From CAZZKJ01 sp964654695 (GTDB lineage Bacteria > Krumholzibacteriota > Krumholzibacteriia > WVZY01), in contig CAZZKJ010000005.1 of assembly GCA_964654695.1 (NCBI GenBank), forward strand, positions 49,354-113,353: a stretch of 64,000 nucleotides of DNA, read 5' to 3'. Shown here in pieces: positions 45,726-55,243 of the stretch. A program made the position numbers and the translations under genes. The notes under the pieces are model-generated. The model ran no database searches. It had not been told where the DNA came from and worked only from the letters and a program-made list of their open reading frames with translations. Position 1 is the stretch's first letter. Every line of letters begins with the position of its first letter.

Positions 45726-45741
45726 CGCAGCCTCCCGGATA

Positions 45742-46872
45742 CTAAAAAGAATAAACAATTCCCGAATTTACAGTTTTTCCTTTAATGGAAGTATTTACTT
45801 TCATTTTGCCGCCGCGCATTTCCGTGCCGGTAATAATGTCCAGCATGTTGAGAATCCATACGGAGCCGGCCATCAAAATGGCGGCGTTTCGGACGCGTTC
45901 TTTGTCTCTTTTTATCGACCAAAGATCAGCAACCCGTCCACGGGCGGAGGTTTTTTCCGCGGCAGAAGACGCTTCTTTCAGAGCGCGAACCGCGGATTCA
46001 TACCTCGCACCCGCCATTCCGTATTCCTCCCAGGATTCAGCCGCAAAAAACGCAGCTCCGAGAAAAGCGGCCTGAAATAAAAAACCACGAATCGGATGAT
46101 CGAGGTATTTTTGTCCCAGCCCGGGAGAGACGGCCGATCTCGCCAGCGCCCTCCGCAAAGACTTGCGCGGGGTGGTAATTGTCAACGTGCCTTTTTCCTC
46201 GGTTTTTACGCCGCCCGGAGGCGCACTCAGCAAAACCGTCTCCAGCAGGTTCGAAGCAAAGAGCCAACCCGCTATACCGGCGGATATAAAAAGATGCTCT
46301 CTGGCCTCGTTCGACAGTGCGGCATGTTCGAGCATGATATTTTGAGCGATCTTTTTTTCATCGATAGTAACGGCATCGCCGTACTTATTGAAATAAAGAC
46401 GATAATCGTCCCTGCGGTCGGCATAGTCAGCATACGCCAGAACAACCCCGGCTGCAGACGCCGCGCTCGACAACAAAGCCTGGACTCCGCTGCTCTTTCG
46501 AGAATATTCGTACTGACCCCACCCGGGAACAACCAGCGATTTCGCGATAACATTCAGCCGATTGCTGCTGATTTTCGCGCCTCCCGAACCGGGGATCAGA
46601 GTAATTATTCCCCGCCTGCTCTCATATCCTTTCTTCTCGATCTTGATATCATAGGACCTGCCTGCGAACAGATTACAGAACGTGGCGGGAGTTCTGCCTA
46701 CGAGGCAGAAAGAGCCCTTTACCGAGATACCGGCATTGTTGGGGCTGGAGACTACGGTTAAACATCCGCTTTTCTCCGCATCGCTATCCGCTGCCTCGGC
46801 GATGCAGAAATGTGCAGTCAGACCAAGAACCAGCAAAATAATAGCACCTAGCAGCAACACGCGTTTCGACAT
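45742..46872 (-). CDS. Signal-peptide protein with PEGA and DUF5683-like domains
   Basis: ATG 46872 (weak purine-rich ribosome site) gives 376 residues and a clean signal peptide (RVLLLGAIILLVLGLTA). A PEGA domain follows (about 35-95: AGISVKGSFCLVGRTPATF, then SYDIKIEKKGYE). Two DUF5683-like membrane segments come next, each starting with PGWGQYEY or PGLGQKYL. It starts 26 bases after the TPR lipoprotein stop and ends 17 bases before the FN3 lipoprotein start, suggesting an operon. Function unknown. Confidence 0.72.
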   Translation of the reverse strand: MSKRVLLLGAIILLVLGLTAHFCIAEAADSDAEKSGCLTVVSSPNNAGISVKGSFCLVGRTPATFCNLFAGRSYDIKIEKKGYESRRGIITLIPGSGGAKISSNRLNVIAKSLVVPGWGQYEYSRKSSGVQALLSSAASAAGVVLAYADYADRRDDYRLYFNKYGDAVTIDEKKIAQNIMLEHAALSNEAREHLFISAGIAGWLFASNLLETVLLSAPPGGVKTEEKGTLTITTPRKSLRRALARSAVSPGLGQKYLDHPIRGFLFQAAFLGAAFFAAESWEEYGMAGARYESAVRALKEASSAAEKTSARGRVADLWSIKRDKERVRNAAILMAGSVWILNMLDIITGTEMRGGKMKVNTSIKGKTVNSGIVYSF

Positions 46873-46897
46873 GCTTCTCTTCCCGCTTCCGTACGAA

Positions 46898-48424
46898 TCA
46901 GTTTTCTGATAAAAGCGTTCCGGCCCTCTTCGCATACCTTGTTTCAGGATAAAGTTCAATACATTTTTTCAGTGCTTCCCGTGCTTTTTCTACATCCTCG
47001 AGATTTCGGGAATATATTCCCGCGCTTTTTATCAGTGCCGCCGCGCCCGCCGGCCATCCCCACATTTCGGCCCGGCTTGACAGTATTTCGGCGGCTTCGG
47101 CCGCCCTGCCCGCGACGAGATAGTTTTCGACCAGGTAGTTTTCAGATATCAATGCCCTCTCCGGCTGGGCCTTTGCCCTTGCTATCAAAGTTATATAAAA
47201 ACGGGAGGCTTTTTCGAGGTTTCTGTGCGCTAAAAGCGAGTCTCCGGATTCTATGTAATGAACGGTAATGAGTAATGGCGCTTCCATGGCCATTTGCGTT
47301 TGAGGGTACAATGTCTGAATTCTTTTCAAAACCAAGATCGCCTCTTCCCACTTATCCTGTTCTTCAAGATAGAGGGCATGAAGGAGCATTGCCCTGCTGA
47401 CCGCTTCCTCCGGCGCCTCACCGTCTTTCTTGATGCTGCGAATGAGTTCGAGGGCCTCTCTGTTTTTCCCCTGATTGAAATACAGGCCGCTTAAAGCCAA
47501 TTTTGCGGTAAATGCTTCCTCCGCATCCGGCGTATTTACGGCGATGTCCAGATATATTCGTTCGGCACTATCGGAATCTTTTATGCCTTTCAAATAAATT
47601 CCGGCTTTTAGAAGCAGCAGTTTTGGCGCAATGGCCCTCCCGAAGGAGCTTGTCGTAATAGCGTCGATCATGTTGAGCGCTTTTTCCCAATTTCCCGCCA
47701 AAAGGTACATGGAAGTTTTCTTGAACCTGGCTTTGTCGGCGATCAGGCTGTCCGGCCAAACGTGTATTATCTTGTCATAGAAGCTCGAGGCAAGAAAATC
47801 ATACTCTCGATATTTTTCAACCTTGTTGCCGGCCTTATACAACTTTACCAGCATAAGAGGAATCTCAAGGAATGCATCACTTACCAAAGGCTGGTTTTGC
47901 CACAATTCCGCGCCCAGAACAAGCTCCCTGAACAGAGATTCGCACTGGATCTCCAGAGAATCTTCGAAGCCGGTAAAATAAAACGACCTCGCGAGGTTCA
48001 GCCGCGCATTCAAGCGGCTCAATTCAGGTATGTCCTCTTCGTAAAGGGAGCTTCTATAATAATCTTCAGCCAGAAAATATTTGTCGGTAATAAAATAAAG
48101 GTTTGCAAGTGCAATTTTAGATAACACGATCAATCGGTTGATTTCGGCCATCGTCAACGGTCTCCAACCGTTCGCGGCGGCCTCGTTGATGGAAATGCCG
48201 TCAATAACATCTTCATAAGATTTGATTGCATGCTCGATATCTTTTTCAGATGCAGCTCGAAAATCTGCATTTATGCTCTTTTCTATTTTTTGAGCTTTCC
48301 ACATCTTTTTTTCCATGGAATACCTGGCGTTGATATCATCGTTGCTCCCGCATCCCCATAACAGGGCGCTCGCCGCGAGTAATAGACCGACGGATCTGGT
48401 AATGACGATTATTTTCTTCTCCAT
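46898..48424 (-). CDS. TPR-repeat lipoprotein
   Basis: ATG 48424 gives 508 residues with the lipobox LLWGC (lipidated Cys near 25). The rest is about ten TPR-like helix pairs. The gene overlaps the upstream polytopic protein by 16 bases. The role is probably assembly or scaffolding of an envelope complex, by analogy with other TPR lipoproteins. Confidence 0.76.
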   Translation of the reverse strand: MEKKIIVITRSVGLLLAASALLWGCGSNDDINARYSMEKKMWKAQKIEKSINADFRAASEKDIEHAIKSYEDVIDGISINEAAANGWRPLTMAEINRLIVLSKIALANLYFITDKYFLAEDYYRSSLYEEDIPELSRLNARLNLARSFYFTGFEDSLEIQCESLFRELVLGAELWQNQPLVSDAFLEIPLMLVKLYKAGNKVEKYREYDFLASSFYDKIIHVWPDSLIADKARFKKTSMYLLAGNWEKALNMIDAITTSSFGRAIAPKLLLLKAGIYLKGIKDSDSAERIYLDIAVNTPDAEEAFTAKLALSGLYFNQGKNREALELIRSIKKDGEAPEEAVSRAMLLHALYLEEQDKWEEAILVLKRIQTLYPQTQMAMEAPLLITVHYIESGDSLLAHRNLEKASRFYITLIARAKAQPERALISENYLVENYLVAGRAAEAAEILSSRAEMWGWPAGAAALIKSAGIYSRNLEDVEKAREALKKCIELYPETRYAKRAGTLLSEN

Positions 48425-49245
48425 ACTTTTCCCAATGCCAGATAGGTAGTAGCGGCAAATATGAAATAGTTTGTAAATATCTCGACTGCGATATTCGCCG
48501 TCATTATCCATAAAATGATCTCGGGCTCGTACTTTGCGGCAAACCGCGAAGTATGCGCGTAAAAATACTCGAATGGGCTGTGAATGACAACAACCGTCAG
48601 TATCACCATGCCGGTAATGATAAAATGTTTCCTCGCAAAATGAAGGCTATTGCGCAGGGCTTTGGCGGGGGAATCGGGGTAATATTTGACCGACAGTACG
48701 GCATAAATGAGACCAATCTCGGTGAGAAATCCTGCAAGCCAGGCTGCGCGGTTTATTAATTCGCTGAGAGGCCCTTTGCCGGTTTTAGAGGCCAAAAACA
48801 TCATGCCTTCGGGCGCGCCGATAACCAGACCTACAAATACGATCCCGACCAGGACGAAAGACGGCACATTCCATACCGCGGTTCTGAAATAAAATCCCGT
48901 TTCCCTCAGGCAGTTCAGGAAGTAATCCGACATCATCAACACGGCCCATCCAAACAAAATGAATCCCGCTACCATGACCAACGGAATCGACATGACGTGG
49001 TAGATATCGGGAAGCAAAATAAAATGTGCCGGATAGTGAAGAGCCTTCTCCCCTCCAAAGATCCTTATTATATCGATCATACCGTACGACAGAGGACGCT
49101 TCGAAAAATAAGTCAAACCCAGCAGCGCCGCAAACTCCAGGCATCCAAGCAGGAAAAAGGGCACCAGCAGCGACGGTTTTCTGAGCATCCAAACAGTCTC
49201 TTCCCAGCAGCGGAAGTATTTTCTGATAAGTCTTTCAAGCTTCAT
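48409..49245 (-). CDS. Polytopic membrane protein of unknown family
   Basis: The 278-residue protein has about six hydrophobic segments and a positive N-terminus. I do not recognise a family. One helix contains NCLRETGFYFRTAVWNVPSF and a later one APEGMMFL. It overlaps the TPR lipoprotein by 16 bases, so both belong to one unit. Confidence 0.65.
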   Translation of the reverse strand: MKLERLIRKYFRCWEETVWMLRKPSLLVPFFLLGCLEFAALLGLTYFSKRPLSYGMIDIIRIFGGEKALHYPAHFILLPDIYHVMSIPLVMVAGFILFGWAVLMMSDYFLNCLRETGFYFRTAVWNVPSFVLVGIVFVGLVIGAPEGMMFLASKTGKGPLSELINRAAWLAGFLTEIGLIYAVLSVKYYPDSPAKALRNSLHFARKHFIITGMVILTVVVIHSPFEYFYAHTSRFAAKYEPEIILWIMTANIAVEIFTNYFIFAATTYLALGKVWRRK

Positions 49246-49353
49246 TTAATTCCTTGCCGGACCGTTGTTTTGGCCTTCGGCTTATTCAATTTTGAATTAA
49301 TAATCAAGAGAGAGTAAATGAGGATCTTTCGTTTCCCTGCGAATTCAAAGATA

Positions 49354-51165
49354 TCATGGGGTTTTCTGTACAAGGAATCTTCCTTTTTCCCGGACACGCC
49401 CGCTTTCATCCGCTATCCTGATAAGGTAGAGGGATCTTGCAACCTTGTACCTGTGATCGTTTCTGAAATCCCATACCCAATTATAACCATCGCCGACGCT
49501 GTTTCTGAATCTCCTGACGATCCGACCGGACACGTTAAAAATATTCACCGTCCAGCCGAACGGAAGATTCCTGACCTCCAGTGGCTTTATCGGATTCTCC
49601 GCCCAAAAACCATCAGGGATTATGCGCGCCGACTCCGAAGTATCTTGATAATTAGAAACCGAAAACGAATAATTTGCAAGGATTGAACATTTGGGGCTGC
49701 TCGATAAGTCGCATGCCTCTACTCTTATATCGACGACGCTCCCCGGGATGAATCCCTCGGAATTGGCATATGTAACCTTCAACTCGCCGCCGCCTCCTTC
49801 TACTTTTATGTCCGCCAGAACATCATTTATGAAAAAAGCGATCGAACCGGGATCCACGCCGGATCCATCATCGCTTATTCCAACAACGATATCAGTTAAA
49901 CGAGACACCTCCGCCGCCCCGTTTGCGGGATCCAGGCAGCAGAACTGGGGGGCGGAATTATCAACCGAGGAGCCGGTTGTGAAGCTCCAGGAAATCGAAC
50001 CGGTATTGGCCGGCTGGGATAAATCCCCGGCGGCAACCGATACGTCAACAAGGCTTTGAGAAGCAAAATCCTGCGGGGGCCAGCATGTCACAAAAAGCGC
50101 GCTTGCATCTCCGGCAAAAACCACCGACGATGGAGACTGAGAATCTATCAGAATGGAAACAGAGTTTGTATCCACGCCGCTTCCCGTGTCGGAGATGAGG
50201 AACGAGATTCCGGTATTAACAGGAATGTTCACACTGCGGTCGGCAGGAGAAAAGGATGAGAAAATCGGGCTATCCGTGTCCACACCGGTAATGGCCAGCG
50301 ATTTTTCAATCGAATATGGACTATAAATACCGCCGGTGTTAAACGCCTTCACCGCGAAATAATACGTTCCCGGGGCCAGCCCGCAGACCTGCTGATTCGT
50401 CCCGGTTCCCGCAGATATCGAATCGGCATAGTGCGCGGCTCCCCCGCCGGCCACGCTGGTTGTGCCGTAATAGAGCACGTAACCGGCTATATCGGGTTCG
50501 GAATTCGCACGCCAGCCAATCAGCGCGCACCCAGGCGCGTTTTCGGCACTCGTGACCTGTGCGGGCGGTGCCGGGCCCTGCGCTGATCCTGCGCTGACGA
50601 ATGTGGATGCTTCTTTTGAAAACGTGCTTATCAAGCCGTAACTGTTGATCGCTTTCAAGGCGAAATAATATGTGCCTTCCCCAAGTCCGCAGATTTTATA
50701 ATGGGAATATGTACCGACATCCAAAGAGTCCTCGTAAGAAGCGGCGCCCTGCTCCACCGAAAGCGTTCCGAAATAGAGCCTGTAGCCGGTCACGTTGGGC
50801 TCGGGATTGGCCAGCCAATCGCACTGCGCACACCCGGAATAATCTCCTGTGGCGCTGAGCCCTGACGGCATACCCGGTGCTTGAGGATTGGAACCGGTTT
50901 TCAGAAAAGAATACAGGTCAAAACTGGATGCCAAATCGTTGAAGGCCGCTATACCCGAACTCGTAGCTGCGGTGGATAAAAGAGCTGAACCGTTTTTGCC
51001 GATGTCATAGGATGCATCGGGAGCGGCATCGAATATCAAAAATGCAAGATTTTCTGAAGCAGATTCGCCCTCTGATATTTCAGCAGATCCTGACTCTCCC
51101 CGCACGACCGGGGCGGCAAAGGAAACAATCAGGAAGAATAATATGTAACCGCACCTCTTGCGCAT
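49354..51165 (-). CDS. Secreted FN3/Ig-like protein with FlgD-like C-terminus
   Basis: ATG 51165 gives 603 residues and a signal peptide (GYILFFLIVSFAAPVVRG). Two FN3-type domains in tandem (about 95-295) have the repeat GTYYFALKAIN / GTYYFAVKAFN. Two Ig-like domains with DTGSGVDTNSV and DDGSGVDPGSI follow (about 300-500). The last 80 residues resemble a FlgD/Por-secretion type end (VNIFNVSGRIVRRF, then VWDFRNDHRYKVARSLYLIRI). Surface attachment is likely. A possible terminator lies upstream. Confidence 0.78.
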   Translation of the reverse strand: MRKRCGYILFFLIVSFAAPVVRGESGSAEISEGESASENLAFLIFDAAPDASYDIGKNGSALLSTAATSSGIAAFNDLASSFDLYSFLKTGSNPQAPGMPSGLSATGDYSGCAQCDWLANPEPNVTGYRLYFGTLSVEQGAASYEDSLDVGTYSHYKICGLGEGTYYFALKAINSYGLISTFSKEASTFVSAGSAQGPAPPAQVTSAENAPGCALIGWRANSEPDIAGYVLYYGTTSVAGGGAAHYADSISAGTGTNQQVCGLAPGTYYFAVKAFNTGGIYSPYSIEKSLAITGVDTDSPIFSSFSPADRSVNIPVNTGISFLISDTGSGVDTNSVSILIDSQSPSSVVFAGDASALFVTCWPPQDFASQSLVDVSVAAGDLSQPANTGSISWSFTTGSSVDNSAPQFCCLDPANGAAEVSRLTDIVVGISDDGSGVDPGSIAFFINDVLADIKVEGGGGELKVTYANSEGFIPGSVVDIRVEACDLSSSPKCSILANYSFSVSNYQDTSESARIIPDGFWAENPIKPLEVRNLPFGWTVNIFNVSGRIVRRFRNSVGDGYNWVWDFRNDHRYKVARSLYLIRIADESGRVREKGRFLVQKTP

Positions 51166-51220
51166 TCGCCTTCTCTGCTGTTGAGGCTCAATGACAACGT
51201 ATATCGTAGAAGGGTAATAA

Positions 51221-51244
51221 ATCGTGAGCAAAAAGCGTGCTCAC
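51221..51244 (-). terminator. Possible terminator of the polysaccharide gene run
   Basis: On the - strand CGTGAGC and GCTCACG (7 bp) form a hairpin with a 9-base loop, followed by ATTTATT. The U run is imperfect, so this is weak. It lies between the deacetylase-like gene and the FN3 surface gene. Confidence 0.35.
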
Positions 51245-51336
51245 GAACTTTCAATCAGCCGGAGTTATGGTTACATTATGAACCGCCCGGCTAATAGGCA
51301 AGAGAAAAATGCTCATATGGAGGATTTTCAACATTT

Positions 51337-52485
51337 TCAGAAAGGATAATCAAAATTCTCCACCAGCGACATTCCCCGTCTGTCCCCGTTTTCGAGGAGT
51401 TTTATGCATTTGTATAGCTCCCAAGCTGTTACATAATGGATAACGTATTGTTTGCCGTCGTTGTAATTCCCGAGAAGATGATCGTGCATCGCATTGGCCC
51501 CTCCGCCTAGAATCAATCCTGAATTCTCTTCCTGGGCGCCGTGGGTATGCACCTTTACGAAAATCCATCCCGGCCAATTTTTAACCGAAATATTTTCTTT
51601 AATCCATAAATCGATCCTAGAAGATAAGGGAGGATTAATCGCGGTTATATCGCTATTTTCAATAGCAGGGAATATTCCCCGCCGTCTGATGCGCCAATTA
51701 ACGGCCAGCGTTCCCGTGATCATCAGCAGATCTCCCGAAGGGGGAGAATCAAAAGCTGCTTGGCGCCCATGAAAATGCGACTTGGAACGGCATGGGTCAT
51801 CTGTTGCGTAATAGATGCGGTTTATAACAGGCGGCTGTGTCGGATGAGGAGCTGAAGGAAAAGTAAAATCCGCATAGCATCCGGTTTCTTTGAGTATGGT
51901 AATTTCATCCTTTACTCCGCAATATCGCCCTCCCGGCCCCGAGTCGTCCAGCGCCCAATTGCCGTGAATGAAACCGTATTCGATTTTTCCGGTCTTTTCA
52001 TTTTTTCTGAGCAGCCCGTGCCGATCATGCAGGATCTCCTTGAAAGATTCTATTTTCTCCCGCAGCCCTTCGGAGGTATCACGATCGTGATGCAGATGTA
52101 TTTCAACATCTCCAAAGCCCGCGTCTTTCAACTTGGCAAGCATATCCAGACACTCGGGAATATACTCTTCCTGCGGGTAGAAAAAAGTGTGCTGTGGGGC
52201 GTGGCCGCCGCGGTCGCGGTATGATGCGAACCTGGAGGGATATCCGCTCAACCAATTGTGTACCCTCTCCAGGGCCTTTTTCTCGTCTGCATTATTCCAC
52301 AACGGCTCAAAATGATCTACGAAACAAAAAAACACGTGCCGGGTTCCGTCTGTCTGTTTGAGAGCACGGTTTCGCTTTACATTCTTGATGCTGTTTAAAA
52401 TAATGAGATCTACATTCTTTTTTCTGGCGAACAGGAAACAAATGACGGCGAAAGCCGGAATAATAATTAGAAATGTTATCAGCAT
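51337..52485 (-). CDS. Polysaccharide deacetylase-like membrane-anchored protein
   Basis: The 382-residue protein has one N-terminal membrane helix (residues 2-20) and then a NodB-like fold: FCFVDHFEPLW, EIHLHHDRDT and FIHGNWALDDSG. The His/Asp pattern is like carbohydrate esterase family 4 but not exact, so metal dependence and activity are unproven. It ends the polysaccharide operon, 5 bases after the O-antigen ligase gene, so it may deacetylate or trim the polymer. Confidence 0.65.
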   Translation of the reverse strand: MLITFLIIIPAFAVICFLFARKKNVDLIILNSIKNVKRNRALKQTDGTRHVFFCFVDHFEPLWNNADEKKALERVHNWLSGYPSRFASYRDRGGHAPQHTFFYPQEEYIPECLDMLAKLKDAGFGDVEIHLHHDRDTSEGLREKIESFKEILHDRHGLLRKNEKTGKIEYGFIHGNWALDDSGPGGRYCGVKDEITILKETGCYADFTFPSAPHPTQPPVINRIYYATDDPCRSKSHFHGRQAAFDSPPSGDLLMITGTLAVNWRIRRRGIFPAIENSDITAINPPLSSRIDLWIKENISVKNWPGWIFVKVHTHGAQEENSGLILGGGANAMHDHLLGNYNDGKQYVIHYVTAWELYKCIKLLENGDRRGMSLVENFDYPF

Positions 52486-52490
52486 CGAGA

Positions 52491-53888
52491 TTACCAGAAA
52501 AGAGTAAGGATGATTTTCAGCAATAAAAGGATTCCCGCAATCAGAATAAATCCCTGCAGGAAATCCCGTTTTTCCATCAGCGCGTATTGAGTTTCCGATT
52601 TCTTGATGAATACCGAGCTTACTGCGGCGCTCATGCCGATCAACAGGTAAAGCAGTTCATTGTACGTCCTGGACAAAAAGAAAGCGGCCGTGATAAAGCC
52701 GATCAAACCGAACATAACCGAGTCGGCCGCACAGGCGATTCCTTTCATTCCCTGTTCCCTGGCCTCAGAGGCGATTATGAACATATTCTTTATAGAGAGC
52801 ATTATCATCGTACCCCAAATATATAAACCGAAAATCCCCAATTCACTCAGACACAATACAATGGAATTATGAGCGGTTCGAAAATGAAAATCCAGAAATC
52901 TGCCCGCGCCGACGCCGAAAAGAGGATTTTGTTTGAGCATGTCGAATCCAATCCCCCAGGCTTCGATCCGGCCGTAGGCCGATGCCTCCTGCGGCGATAT
53001 CTCGCTCATCCTCGACGGTCCGAGAATGAATGCCGCCGCGAACAGCATGCTTCCCGCCCCCAGTCCCGTGAGTAGGCCAAATCTTCGTGTTACCAGAAGG
53101 AATGCCAGCACTCCAAGACTCAAAAAGCCTCCGCGGGAATTAGTCAAATAGAGGGCGAACACAACGGTGCAGGCCGCGGCGGCCATCAATATTTTCAAAA
53201 TAACAGCCTTGGCTTCGATCAGGGTAAGGACCATAAACGGCAGGATTACCAGGAAAGTCAGCCCCAGGTCGTTCGGATCGGAGAAAATGCCTATTCCCCT
53301 GATTCTCCCTTCGACCATAGTCTGTCCTGCAATTCCCACACCGGTGATATACTGCTTTATCCCCTGGAAGGCCAGGATCAACGTGAGCAGGCCCGCGCTA
53401 TACAAGGTTATTTTTATTTTCCTCTCGCTGCATGCGAGATTGGCTATCAAGAAATACATGACAAGAGTGCTCAGGAATGCCCTGCCTGAAGCCATCGCTC
53501 CGTGCAGATAGGCGTGGCTCAAATGGGATAACAAGATCGCCGCCAGCATCAAAATCATCAATAAATTCTGTGGAACCTTCGCGGCAACAGGCGATCTCCT
53601 GGTTATGGCTGAATTGATTACCATCATAACCAGGGTAGCGCCGCCTATCATCAGCATTACCGGCATACCCACGAATCCCTCGATGTATTCCTGAGGACGC
53701 AGATAAAGAAAAACAACATAATTGATAAGCCCCACGAACGGCTCTATCAATAAAGTCAAAAAACCTATTCCAACAATATAGGCCGCAACCGCGATTTTGG
53801 TGGAATTGAGCAGCACCATCGAAAATCCCGCCGACACGAAGGATGCGGTCGTAATTATCAGCACTAATGCTCTTGACTTTTTCCCCAT
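52491..53888 (-). CDS. O-antigen ligase/polymerase family membrane protein
   Basis: The 465-residue protein has about 12 membrane helices and the Wzy_C/WaaL-type loop RIEAWGIGFDMLKQNPLFGVGAGRF followed by HNSIVLCLSELGIFGLYIW (split here as GRIEAWGIGFDML, NPLFGVGAGRF and HNSIVLCLSELG). It should either polymerise repeat units or ligate polymer to an acceptor; the sequence alone cannot tell which. It follows the GT4 gene directly. Confidence 0.86.
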   Translation of the reverse strand: MGKKSRALVLIITTASFVSAGFSMVLLNSTKIAVAAYIVGIGFLTLLIEPFVGLINYVVFLYLRPQEYIEGFVGMPVMLMIGGATLVMMVINSAITRRSPVAAKVPQNLLMILMLAAILLSHLSHAYLHGAMASGRAFLSTLVMYFLIANLACSERKIKITLYSAGLLTLILAFQGIKQYITGVGIAGQTMVEGRIRGIGIFSDPNDLGLTFLVILPFMVLTLIEAKAVILKILMAAAACTVVFALYLTNSRGGFLSLGVLAFLLVTRRFGLLTGLGAGSMLFAAAFILGPSRMSEISPQEASAYGRIEAWGIGFDMLKQNPLFGVGAGRFLDFHFRTAHNSIVLCLSELGIFGLYIWGTMIMLSIKNMFIIASEAREQGMKGIACAADSVMFGLIGFITAAFFLSRTYNELLYLLIGMSAAVSSVFIKKSETQYALMEKRDFLQGFILIAGILLLLKIILTLFW

Positions 53889-55193
53889 TTAAGCGCCGCT
53901 CAGTTTCAAAAGGATCTTGTCCAGTTTTTGAGCCAGATGTTTCATTGAATACTTTTCAATGCTTTTCATGTCTCTTTCTTTTTCATAATCCGCCCGTTCC
54001 ACCCGGTTAAAGAATTCAATGATTTCCCCAGCTAAGTCGGCGGGGCTGTCGCTCTTCAATGCCGCGCCCGTTCGCGTTTCCTCGATTATCCGCGAAGCAT
54101 CTCCATCGGGACAAATTGCCAGGATGGGCCTGCCCGAAAACAGATATGCATAGAGTTTGCTGGGAATCCAGGTTCTTCCCCTTTCCGTATGGGGCAGTGC
54201 CAGCAAGAGAGTGTTGCTGTTTCTCATAATTTCTATACTTTTATCGAAAGATACGCTGCCTTTGTATTCTATATATTTTCCCGCAGGCGATTCACGCAGG
54301 ATCTTGTCGTAGCTCGGATCCAACCGGCCGTACACTGCGAGCCTGGGTATAAAACCGCCGCCCTTGTTTATAAGCGCACAAACCGCCTCAATGTATAAAT
54401 CAAGCATGCCTTCATAGATTTCACCTGTGTATGTAATGTCGCTCAGCACAACGCTCCCGCCATCAGATTCCAAAACAGCATCGGGATCGAAGGCGTTGTT
54501 TATTACGGATATTTTCTTTTCATCAACGCCGGAAAAGATTTCAAGCAGCGCGCATTTATTGCCATGGGTATTGGCTATAACCATATCGGCTTTTCCAAGA
54601 ACGAATCCCTCCAGCCTGCGGGCGAGATGCAAAGACCACTTATTCCCATAATAATATGGAGGGGTCGTCCAGGGGTCGCGAAAATCTGCAATCCATTTGA
54701 AGCGTCTTCGCTTTTTCAACAGAGCCGCGGATAAATGACTGGAATGCGGGGGGCTCGAGCTGAGAACAAGTTCAAACCCGCCGGGCTGCGTGAGTTCTCT
54801 CAGGCTGTGGTAAAGTGGCTGGATCCACCCCGCATGACGGTCGGGAAAAGAAAATAACTTGAAAAGCACAGCATATATCGCTTTACGGATTAAACTTAGA
54901 AAGAACCGAAAGGGTCCGCGCGGCCGTTCGGAGACCTTCCCTGTGCGCCGGCCCGAGGCCTTCGGATCCATTTTATCAATATCGAAGCTCCCCGTTCGTA
55001 TAACTTCTATTCTCTCGTCCATCCATTTAAGCGTATTATCATCCGCGGGTTCGCTGTAACACTCTTTGACGGTAAGCACGGTTACTTTCCACCCCAATGC
55101 GGTCAGGTGGTTGGCTATTCCTCGCAGGCGGTAAATGCCGGCGCTTACTATGGGAGGGTAGTGATACGTAACGATGAGGAGCTTCTTGTTCAT
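53889..55193 (-). CDS. GT4-type glycosyltransferase
   Basis: The 434-residue GT-B protein has an N-terminal acceptor domain (YHYPPIVSAGIYRLRGI) and a donor domain with YTGEIYEGMLDLYIEA and the nucleotide-binding segment FSGRPILAICPDGDASRII. Such enzymes add a sugar to the lipid-linked repeat unit. Stop and start of neighbours are within 60 bases on both sides. Confidence 0.87.
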   Translation of the reverse strand: MNKKLLIVTYHYPPIVSAGIYRLRGIANHLTALGWKVTVLTVKECYSEPADDNTLKWMDERIEVIRTGSFDIDKMDPKASGRRTGKVSERPRGPFRFFLSLIRKAIYAVLFKLFSFPDRHAGWIQPLYHSLRELTQPGGFELVLSSSPPHSSHLSAALLKKRRRFKWIADFRDPWTTPPYYYGNKWSLHLARRLEGFVLGKADMVIANTHGNKCALLEIFSGVDEKKISVINNAFDPDAVLESDGGSVVLSDITYTGEIYEGMLDLYIEAVCALINKGGGFIPRLAVYGRLDPSYDKILRESPAGKYIEYKGSVSFDKSIEIMRNSNTLLLALPHTERGRTWIPSKLYAYLFSGRPILAICPDGDASRIIEETRTGAALKSDSPADLAGEIIEFFNRVERADYEKERDMKSIEKYSMKHLAQKLDKILLKLSGA

Positions 55194-55243
55194 TGCACCA
55201 GTTTGCCTCCGCGGCGGATGCGCTCATGTCTTCGCGTGCGGGA

